Assembly: GCA_001820485.1 (NCBI GenBank)
Contig: MHPU01000008.1
Coordinates: forward strand, 1-28,620
Reading direction: 5' to 3'
DNA length: 28,620 bases
Source: Candidatus Staskawiczbacteria bacterium RIFOXYD1_FULL_32_13
GTDB lineage: Bacteria; Patescibacteriota; Minisyncoccia; Minisyncoccales; Staskawiczbacteraceae
The translations under genes were made by a program, and so were the position numbers. Under the pieces are notes generated by a model, which was given only the letters and a program-made list of their open reading frames with translations, did no database searches and was not told the DNA's origin. Numbering within the stretch: position 1 is the first letter of the stretch; every line of letters begins with the position of its first letter. Below are positions 23,240-28,620 of this stretch, piece after piece.

Positions 23240-23920
23240 ATGAACGTCCAAGAGTTATTTCCCGAAACCTTTGACTTGGTGACAAAGGCACACAAAGGTA
23301 TTCACGGTGGCCACGACATCCATCACGCCACACGTGTTGCGACATGGGCACAAAGGATTGCCATGAATGAATGGGGCGACCAGTGCGTCGCAAAATTGGC
23401 AGGTCTTGCTGGCCTTTGCCACAACGCAGACCGCCTCATTGAACACCAATATGGACACGGTAATGCACCCGAAAGTGCTACAAGAGAGCTTCTGACATCT
23501 TGGCTAGAGACCAGTGACATCTCCGTGGACGAGTTGGAAATCGTCTTGTCAGCAGTATTGAATCACGGTGCAAAGAATAGTGCTAATGATTCCCGAGTTA
23601 AGAAAGCTCTAGCAGATGCTGACAAAGTGGTTAACATGGCTCTAGACCTGATCATCAGGTCCGGCCAACTCTACCATGATCTGCCTGCAGTTGACCACGT
23701 ATGGTTTGTTAACGACCCGGAAGCGACCTACCTAAATCCTAAATCGTCCCTCAAGGATATTTGGTACTCGCCGGCCGAATGGGTTGACCCAAGTTGTCCA
23801 TTCTGCTTCTGCACCAGCTTAGGATGGAGAATCGGTGAAAAGCGTGCCCAAAATCTCACCGATTACATACAAACCCTGCGGGCCCAGATGGAAGAAGACG
23901 GGATTGTCTTCAAGGAATAA
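23240..23920 (+). CDS. HD-domain phosphohydrolase-like protein in a foreign-composition cassette
   Basis: The 226-residue protein has an HD-superfamily layout: HDIHHATRVATWAQRIA (25-41) with His29, LAGLCHNADRL (56-66) at the HD position, NHGAKNS (108-114), and ALADADKVVNMALDLIIRSGQ (123-143) with the C-terminal Asp. The residue after His61 is Asn, not the usual Asp; Asp64 may take over as a metal ligand. A late PSCPFCFC segment (184-191) holds three Cys and could bind metal. No signal peptide or membrane segment is visible. Hand counts of three 60-base lines give 33, 26 and 29 G/C, against about 15 of 60 in a neighbouring gene, so it was probably acquired. It is on the strand opposite the operon, with its own promoter and terminator. 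Its substrate is unknown; a nucleotide or other phosphoester is the family default. Confidence 0.8.
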   Translation: MNVQELFPETFDLVTKAHKGIHGGHDIHHATRVATWAQRIAMNEWGDQCVAKLAGLAGLCHNADRLIEHQYGHGNAPESATRELLTSWLETSDISVDELEIVLSAVLNHGAKNSANDSRVKKALADADKVVNMALDLIIRSGQLYHDLPAVDHVWFVNDPEATYLNPKSSLKDIWYSPAEWVDPSCPFCFCTSLGWRIGEKRAQNLTDYIQTLRAQMEEDGIVFKE

Positions 23921-23943
23921 ATCAACCTCATTACTCTCACTAT

Positions 23944-23974
23944 AGGACGGACCCAAAATCCGTCCTCTTTTTTT
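23944..23974 (+). terminator. Rho-independent terminator of the HD cassette
   Basis: AGGACGGA (23944-23951) pairs perfectly with TCCGTCCT (23959-23966) around a 7-base loop CCCAAAA, followed by C and a run of seven T (23968-23974). It lies 24 bases after the HD stop codon. On the minus strand the hairpin is not followed by a T run, so it should stop only plus-strand transcription and let the operon read through. It is the clearest terminator in the window. Confidence 0.9.
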
Positions 23975-23982
23975 ACAAATTT

Positions 23983-24405
23983 TCAAATTTCTTCTATGCC
24001 TTTAAATTCTATTTTATAATCTTCATTTAAATATGGACCTTGTTTTACTTCTATCATTTCTGTATCTTTTAAAAACTCAAAACCATGTCCTCCTCCAGCT
24101 AATAAAACAACATTTCCTTTTCCTAAAATTCTTGAATCAAAATATGTTTTGTCTTTACTGTAAAAATTAATTTTTACTTTGCCTTTTTTAATAAATAAAG
24201 TTTCCTGAGCAAAAACAATGTCTCTTTTAGTAATTTCATGGCAATGAGCGCTTATTTTTTCTTTAGCTTTTTTAGATATAAAAGCCAACTGCTGAGAAAA
24301 TTCTCCAGAAGTCAAAAAATTAACACCCTTCTTTTTAAAGTTGTTATAAATAATTATTGCCAAAATTTCATTATTTTTATTTTTTATCGTTTCCGTTGTT
24401 TTCAT
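23983..24405 (-). CDS. Cupin-fold protein, paralogue of the one at 19634-20038
   Basis: The 140-residue protein aligns with the other cupin along its length: EILAIIIYNN with LILAIIVREN, AHCHEITKRDIVFAQETLFIKKGKV at motif 1 (HxH kept), GNVVLLAGGGHGFEFL at motif 2, and a shared ending around EVKQGPY. Sequence identity looks modest, so the duplication is old. It starts one base after the GT4 stop and is followed on the minus strand, beyond the HD cassette, by the perosamine-synthase-like gene. This repeats the cupin-then-aminotransferase order seen at 20038-18529. Metal and substrate are unknown. A role in nucleotide-sugar conversion is inferred from position only. Confidence 0.7.
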   Translation of the reverse strand: MKTTETIKNKNNEILAIIIYNNFKKKGVNFLTSGEFSQQLAFISKKAKEKISAHCHEITKRDIVFAQETLFIKKGKVKINFYSKDKTYFDSRILGKGNVVLLAGGGHGFEFLKDTEMIEVKQGPYLNEDYKIEFKGIEEI

Positions 24406-24406
24406 T

Positions 24407-25618
24407 TTATGTTTTATTAATTTTACCTAAAGCTTTTTTTACGGCCATAATCCACATTTTAGCATAACTTTCAAAATTAAAATCTTTTATTTTTTCATAA
24501 CCCTTGTCAACCATCTGTTTTCTTAAGCTTTCATCTGTCCAAACTTTAACAATTTTTTCTGCCATATCTTCGGGATTAAATGGGTCAAATAAAACTCCTG
24601 CATCTCCCACCTGCTCTGGCATAGCAAATAAATTAGGGCAAATTACCGGAGTTCCCAAAAACATCGATTCAACAATAGGTATATTTGTAGGTCCACCAAC
24701 CGAAGCGAAAACAAGAACCATTGTCTTTTTATATAATGCCACAATTTCTTCATCTTTTACATAGCCTAAATGAAAAATCCTATCCTGTAAGTTTAAATCT
24801 TTCGCTAAATTCATAATTTTATTATAGTTTTTAGAGTTTGCTTTATCATTGCCTACTAAAACTAATGGAATTTTTTGGTTATATTTATCTTCTGCAATTT
24901 TTATTGCTTTTATTAAATTTAAATGATTTTTGTGTGCCCAAAACTGAGCTGGATAAAAAACAAAATTTTTTGGCAAATTATATTTTTTTAATAATTCATT
25001 AGCTGTCTCTTTTGCCATATCTTTAAAAGCAAAAACATAACCAGCTGGCAAATAAGGAATTGACATTATCTTTTCTTTTGGTGTTTTAAAAAACTTTTGC
25101 AAATGTTCTGCCCCACAATTAGAATCAACAATAGCTAATGCAGAATATTTTATAGCATTCCCAAAAACAACATTGCTTATAACGCGATCTTTAAAAGAAT
25201 ATTCTGGAAACTGCGGATAAAATTTATACATTACATCTGGTATAGAAACCATATATGGTATTTTGTTTTCAAAACCAAGTAAAAGTTGAAAAGGTATTAT
25301 CAAAAGATCTATTTTTGCGTCCTTTAAAATTTTCTCATTTTTTTTATTTGTGATAAATAAAGGCCTGCCAAATAAGCAATTAAAAGAAAATTTTATTTTG
25401 CCTAAAAAACTGTTATAACTTGGATCTAGAGAAATAAATTTGATACCTTCTAAATTTTTCACTTTCAAAAATTCCTTCGGAGATTCCTCTGCATAATACA
25501 AAATTGTATAATTAAAATCAGAACAATGATTTATTAAACTTTCAGCAATACTTAATCCATATTGGAAAACCCCCATCTTTCTGGAAATTGAAAATAGAAT
25601 TCCTATATTTTTTTTCAT
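24407..25618 (-). CDS. GT4 family glycosyltransferase
   Basis: The 403-residue GT-B protein has an N-terminal acceptor domain with SALAIVDSNCGAEHLQKFF (159-177). The C-terminal donor domain contains FVFYPAQFWAHKNHLNLIKAI (219-239), DRIFHLGYVKDEEIVALY, and GGPTNIPIVESMFLGTPVICPN (308-329) with the conserved Glu. The PAQFWAHKNH and GPTNIPIVE forms are typical of the mannosyl/rhamnosyl-type GT4 subgroup often found in O-antigen loci, but the sugar cannot be assigned. It lies six bases after the methyltransferase and one base before the cupin, so it is surely in the same transcript. Confidence 0.9.
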   Translation of the reverse strand: MKKNIGILFSISRKMGVFQYGLSIAESLINHCSDFNYTILYYAEESPKEFLKVKNLEGIKFISLDPSYNSFLGKIKFSFNCLFGRPLFITNKKNEKILKDAKIDLLIIPFQLLLGFENKIPYMVSIPDVMYKFYPQFPEYSFKDRVISNVVFGNAIKYSALAIVDSNCGAEHLQKFFKTPKEKIMSIPYLPAGYVFAFKDMAKETANELLKKYNLPKNFVFYPAQFWAHKNHLNLIKAIKIAEDKYNQKIPLVLVGNDKANSKNYNKIMNLAKDLNLQDRIFHLGYVKDEEIVALYKKTMVLVFASVGGPTNIPIVESMFLGTPVICPNLFAMPEQVGDAGVLFDPFNPEDMAEKIVKVWTDESLRKQMVDKGYEKIKDFNFESYAKMWIMAVKKALGKINKT

Positions 25619-25623
25619 TTTAT

Positions 25624-26358
25624 TTATTTTATTTTTAGCAAAAATCCTGTTAAGTCATGAATCGGAAACTCTTCTTGCAATTTATAATAATTATCAAATA
25701 ATGCAACAAGCTGATTTCTATTTCTTAAATATCCAGCAAAACTCATTTTGTTCCCTTGGAGAACCTGAGAAAAATATCCTAATTTAGATTTGAGTAAAAA
25801 CCCTATTTTCGATATATCACATGGCACAAATAAAATATTTTCAATTCCTGTTTGATTCATTTTACAAAAAATTTTATCCCATTGTTTATTATTAAAATCC
25901 GCATCAAGACGATGTAAAATATATAAAGTATCTACTCCATAATTAATCCACTCATCTTTTAACATATCAAAAACTTCTACATTATCAGCTTCAGTAAAAA
26001 CATTTTTTAATCTTTCAACAGCCTTTGGCGCAAAATCTGAACAGCTTATTTGAATTTCAGGATAATTTGCTTTAAGGTTATATTCCATAAAACCTGCGCC
26101 AAATCCAAAAGAAATTACTTTTTTAAAATTTTTCCTCTTTATTTTTAAAAAATTTGCAATAGCTTTGCCTCTTTCTACCATAATTGTATGATTTTTGCAC
26201 TTTTCAATCCATTTATTTCGATTGCTAGGAATAGAAAAAGGTGTAGATTCGTCCTCATCTAGTCTTATAGTGTCCCAAGAAGAAGATATAAGAAGATTTC
26301 TACCAACATTCTCTGCTTTTTTACCAAAACAATAATAATGTTTAACTATTAGTTTCAT
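25624..26358 (-). CDS. Putative SAM-dependent methyltransferase
   Basis: The 244-residue protein has a Rossmann-type nucleotide-binding signature: VISFGFGAGFMEYNL (81-95) as motif I, ISCSDFAPKAVERLK (104-118) as the acidic strand and following helix, and VEVFDML (127-133). The later motifs are divergent, so I am less sure of it than of the other methyltransferase. It overlaps the sulfotransferase by 17 bases and precedes the GT4 gene, which suggests that it acts on the same sugar as they do. The target is unknown. Confidence 0.65.
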   Translation of the reverse strand: MKLIVKHYYCFGKKAENVGRNLLISSSWDTIRLDEDESTPFSIPSNRNKWIEKCKNHTIMVERGKAIANFLKIKRKNFKKVISFGFGAGFMEYNLKANYPEIQISCSDFAPKAVERLKNVFTEADNVEVFDMLKDEWINYGVDTLYILHRLDADFNNKQWDKIFCKMNQTGIENILFVPCDISKIGFLLKSKLGYFSQVLQGNKMSFAGYLRNRNQLVALFDNYYKLQEEFPIHDLTGFLLKIK

Positions 26359-27097
26359 AATTTAATTCTTTGAATAATTTTTTGAAAAGAAAATCAATTA
26401 CTTTTATTTCAAACCTAGAAAATTTGTTTTTATAATCTCCAGATATGCCTCTTCTGAATTCAGCACTACCTTTGTCTTCCTGTCCTCTTTTACGACCTGT
26501 GATTTTTTCAAATGAAAAATTTTCTACTGCTTCTTTAATAATTTTTTCATCTAATTGAATTTCCAAATATTTTAAAATCTTTTCTAGTACTTGCTGGCAA
26601 TTTACCAACAAATCTTCATATCTTACAAAATAGTAACTAGATTTTTTCCAGCTATAATAATGTCTTTTCCAACTTAAAATTATTTTAATATAATTTAACA
26701 GTCTAAAGCTTTTTTCCATTAAAAGAAAAAATTTTGCTCTCGGATGACCCCAGCCAATTTTATTGTAATTTATTAAAACCAAGTTTTGCATAGAAACCGC
26801 CACATCTCTTGGATCACGCACTAATAAAATTATTTTATCAGTTAAATCAATTTGTGATCTTAAAATATTGTGAGTTTTAACAACTAAAGAATAATTTGTT
26901 CTTTCCCTATTTGGTAAATTACCCTGTGTTAAATCCAAAATATGCTCCGAAACAGAATATTTTTTTCCATTTAAAAAATTGTATGGTTCGATAAATTGGG
27001 CATTTAGGATATAACAAAGCATATAAGAAAGCCAGCCTTGCCCGGATCTTCCAAAATCAGAAACTAATACAATTTTATTTCTAGATTTTGATTCCAT
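26342..27097 (-). CDS. PAPS-dependent sulfotransferase
   Basis: The 251-residue protein has the PAPS-binding set: a 5'-phosphosulfate loop SDFGRSGQGWL (13-23), KTH (74-76), the 3'-phosphate segment RDPRDVAVS (94-102), YEDLL (160-164), and RRGISGDYKNKFS (215-227), the RKGxxGDWKNxFT-like ending of Sulfotransfer_1-type enzymes. It moves sulfate from PAPS to a hydroxyl or amine. The two upstream genes make PAPS, so the three form a complete route. The lack of a signal peptide places it in the cytosol, acting before export of the lipid-linked glycan. It overlaps APS kinase by 17 bases. The acceptor is inferred to be a sugar of this locus. Confidence 0.88.
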   Translation of the reverse strand: MESKSRNKIVLVSDFGRSGQGWLSYMLCYILNAQFIEPYNFLNGKKYSVSEHILDLTQGNLPNRERTNYSLVVKTHNILRSQIDLTDKIILLVRDPRDVAVSMQNLVLINYNKIGWGHPRAKFFLLMEKSFRLLNYIKIILSWKRHYYSWKKSSYYFVRYEDLLVNCQQVLEKILKYLEIQLDEKIIKEAVENFSFEKITGRKRGQEDKGSAEFRRGISGDYKNKFSRFEIKVIDFLFKKLFKELNYETNS

Positions 27098-27608
27098 AAT
27101 TTTTTTGTAAATTTTCTAAAATCATATTTACTGATTCGCCCACAGACAACTTATCTGTTTTAATTTCTAAATCACGGTTTTGCGGAATTTCATAAGGTGA
27201 CTCAAGTGAAAAACCAATTAAATCTTTAATTTCTCCACTTTGCGCTTTTTTATAAATTCCTTTGACATCATTTTTTATAACAACTTCAAGTGGGCAATTT
27301 AAAAATATCTCAAAATAATTTTTGCCAAATGTTTTCCGCGCGACATCTCTTGTCTCTTGATAAGGAGAAATTACAGCCACAATCATAAAATCATAATCAT
27401 TTTCAAAAGCTTGACAATGCGAAATTATTTTTAAATTATTTTCAATAATATCTTGTCTTGAAAAATGTTTCTCTTTTTTTTCTTTTTGCCGAAATATATC
27501 GCCATCAACCTGGCAAACCGAAAACCCAACTTTTTCTAAAGCCTGCTTCAAAAAATCTGAAAGAGTAGATTTTCCCGATCCCGATAACCCTGTAAACCAA
27601 ATTATCAT
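27081..27608 (-). CDS. cysC: Adenylylsulfate (APS) kinase
   Basis: The 175-residue protein begins with the P-loop GLSGSGKST (7-15). It then has VDGDIFRQ (34-41), SRQDIIENNLKII (49-61), VAVISPYQETRDVARK (78-93), and NDVKGIYKKAQSGEI (112-126), the order and words of CysC. It phosphorylates adenylyl sulfate at the 3' position with ATP to give PAPS. It lies three bases after the ATP sulfurylase stop. Without any sulfite-forming reductase in the window and with a sulfotransferase next, it probably serves sulfation and not cysteine synthesis. Confidence 0.93.
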   Translation of the reverse strand: MIIWFTGLSGSGKSTLSDFLKQALEKVGFSVCQVDGDIFRQKEKKEKHFSRQDIIENNLKIISHCQAFENDYDFMIVAVISPYQETRDVARKTFGKNYFEIFLNCPLEVVIKNDVKGIYKKAQSGEIKDLIGFSLESPYEIPQNRDLEIKTDKLSVGESVNMILENLQKNYGIKI

Positions 27609-27611
27609 ATT

Positions 27612-28620
27612 TTATTCTTTTTCGAAAAGCTTACTTTTATCTTTTTTATAAAAATCTTCCAGCATTCCTACAATTTCAGGACGCATCAAATAATCAGGAA
27701 TTTTTTCACCTGCCAATAAACAAGTTCTAGCTTTTGTGCCACTAATACTTATTTTTGAATCTTCTTTATGACTGCATTCAAAATTAACTTCTTTACATTC
27801 TTTACAAAAATCTGCTTTATCAAACATTAAAGGTTTTATTCCAATATCCCCCACCTTTTCAAAAATCTTATGTGAAGCATCTGGCTTATAAAAATTTCCA
27901 ACTCCAGTATGATCTCTGCCAACCACAAAATAGCTACACCCTAAATTTTTTCTACATAAAGCTGTAAATACAGCTTCTCTGGGACCAGAATATCTGGAAT
28001 ATGTTGTAAAAGCTCCAATAATAGCAGGATATGGATCATAAAAATTATTTTTAATCATTTCCTCATAAGCTTTAATTATTACTTGCGCAGTAAAATCATC
28101 TTTCTTTTTTGGTCCTATTACAGGACTAATAAACAAAGCATCAGCTCCTACTTTTTTTAGAGCCTCTTTTTGGATAAATTCATGCCCTCTATGTATTACA
28201 TTTCTTGTATGAAATCCTACTATCTTTTGCCAACCAAAATTTTTAAAAATTTCTCTGCTTTGTTTTGGAGTCAGGCTATAAAATTCCGCATAAGAGTTTG
28301 GTCTTTCAAAAAGAAAAACTTGACCTGCTACAATATAATCACCTTTTTGATTAAAATTTGCCACTCCAGGATGAGATTGGTCTGTTGTTCCAAACCATTT
28401 TTGCGCGATTTCTTTTTTGTCTATTTTCTTGATTTCTGAAACATCAATCATTCCATAAATTTTATTTCCTATTTTTTCTAATAAAGCAACTTTGTCACCT
28501 TTTTTAAAATTAATTTCTTTTTTAATTAATTGCAATAAAATAGGTAAAGTCCACACTGCTCCATTTTTAAGCTTATATTTATCTAAAACCAACATCAATT
28601 CTTTGTAATCCATAAAACCA
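27612..28620 (-). CDS. sat: ATP sulfurylase (sulfate adenylyltransferase), 5' end cut by window edge
   Basis: About 333 residues follow the first in-window Met, but that Met (28613) is probably internal: the codons before it read Gly-Phe and give GFM, the conserved SPLxGFM word of Sat, so roughly 45-50 N-terminal residues lie outside the window. ANGxVWxxPI-like KNGAVWTLPI (17-26) follows as expected. The catalytic GFHTRNVIHRGHE (133-145) has His in place of the usual Gln of QTRNPxHxxHE. AFTTYSRYSGPREAVFTALCRKNLGC (201-226), VGRDHTGVGNFY (231-242), Cys270/Cys273/Cys280/His282 for zinc, and ISGTKAR (290-296) complete the match. It makes APS from ATP and sulfate, the first step of the PAPS route. 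Confidence 0.92.
   Translation of the reverse strand, partial: GFMDYKELMLVLDKYKLKNGAVWTLPILLQLIKKEINFKKGDKVALLEKIGNKIYGMIDVSEIKKIDKKEIAQKWFGTTDQSHPGVANFNQKGDYIVAGQVFLFERPNSYAEFYSLTPKQSREIFKNFGWQKIVGFHTRNVIHRGHEFIQKEALKKVGADALFISPVIGPKKKDDFTAQVIIKAYEEMIKNNFYDPYPAIIGAFTTYSRYSGPREAVFTALCRKNLGCSYFVVGRDHTGVGNFYKPDASHKIFEKVGDIGIKPLMFDKADFCKECKEVNFECSHKEDSKISISGTKARTCLLAGEKIPDYLMRPEIVGMLEDFYKKDKSKLFEKE

Noticed and set aside
23193..23520. Open frames on the minus strand under the HD gene.
   Set aside because: They are shadows of a GC-richer gene with strong codon constraint; they are short, overlap each other, and show no family motif.
23176..23983. A 9-base inverted match (AAAATTTGT at 23176-23184 and ACAAATTTT at 23975-23983) flanks the HD cassette and could be insertion-sequence ends.
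   Set aside because: It is short and made almost only of A and T in an AT-rich region, so chance is a sufficient explanation. No transposase and no target duplication are seen.
188..28620. Use of genetic code 25 (TGA as Gly), as in Gracilibacteria/Absconditabacteria.
   Set aside because: TGA ends several genes precisely at ATGA overlaps (for example 6390, 11280, 13692, 16719, 17474, 18529), and the proteins have normal family lengths under the standard code.
1..28620. CRISPR array, tRNA or rRNA genes, integrase or transposase.
   Set aside because: I saw no regularly spaced repeats, no cloverleaf-like sequence ending in CCA, and no protein with recombinase motifs.

Overview
The window is about 28.6 kb of very AT-rich DNA carrying a dense, almost one-directional gene cluster for making and exporting a cell-surface polysaccharide. 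I infer a small-genome bacterium of the Candidate Phyla Radiation (Patescibacteria, probably Parcubacteria-like). The grounds are the packed gene order with many 4-base ATGA start/stop overlaps, the near absence of Shine-Dalgarno sequences, the A/T-driven codon use, and a secreted protein ending in the peptidoglycan-binding domain type common on Parcubacteria surface proteins. TGA works as a stop codon in many genes, which argues against the Gracilibacteria/Absconditabacteria code. The phylum call is inference, because no rRNA or ribosomal protein gene is present.

Minus-strand transcription runs from the right edge to the left edge. The right end (28620 to 23983) holds a sulfation module: ATP sulfurylase (cut by the window edge), APS kinase and a PAPS-dependent sulfotransferase. 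A methyltransferase, a GT4 glycosyltransferase and a cupin protein follow. Next comes an intruder on the plus strand (23240-23920): an HD-domain gene of about 50% GC with its own promoter and terminator. From 23168 to 15889 the minus strand resumes with a GDP-perosamine-synthase-like aminotransferase, GDP-fucose synthase (fcl), GDP-mannose dehydratase (gmd), a second cupin, a second aminotransferase, a CgeB-like glycosyltransferase, a methyltransferase and a GT2 glycosyltransferase. A plus-strand GT10 fucosyltransferase (14861-15874) converges on the GT2 gene.

The left part (14783 to 188) is minus-strand again. It holds a GT4 glycosyltransferase, a multi-spanning membrane glycosyltransferase or polymerase, a UDP-hexose/HexNAc epimerase, an MBOAT O-acyltransferase with an SGNH partner, and a Wzx-type flippase fused to a GT4 glycosyltransferase. 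A GNAT acetyltransferase, a WecA/TagO-type initiating phosphotransferase, a third aminotransferase and a membrane UDP-GlcNAc 4,6-dehydratase follow. The last gene is a secreted M30-like zinc metalloprotease with a peptidoglycan-binding domain.

Taken together, the genes could build UDP-linked 4-amino-6-deoxy sugars (dehydratase, aminotransferase, GNAT) and GDP-6-deoxyhexoses (L-fucose and possibly perosamine). They could start a chain on a polyprenyl phosphate, extend it with about seven glycosyltransferases, flip it, and decorate it with methyl, acyl and sulfate groups. The points most worth following up are the compositionally foreign HD cassette, the PAPS/sulfotransferase set, the flippase-GT4 fusion, a perfect hairpin plus a repeat-like word inside a conserved stretch of an aminotransferase gene, and a strong promoter at the left edge that reads into sequence with no early ORF.
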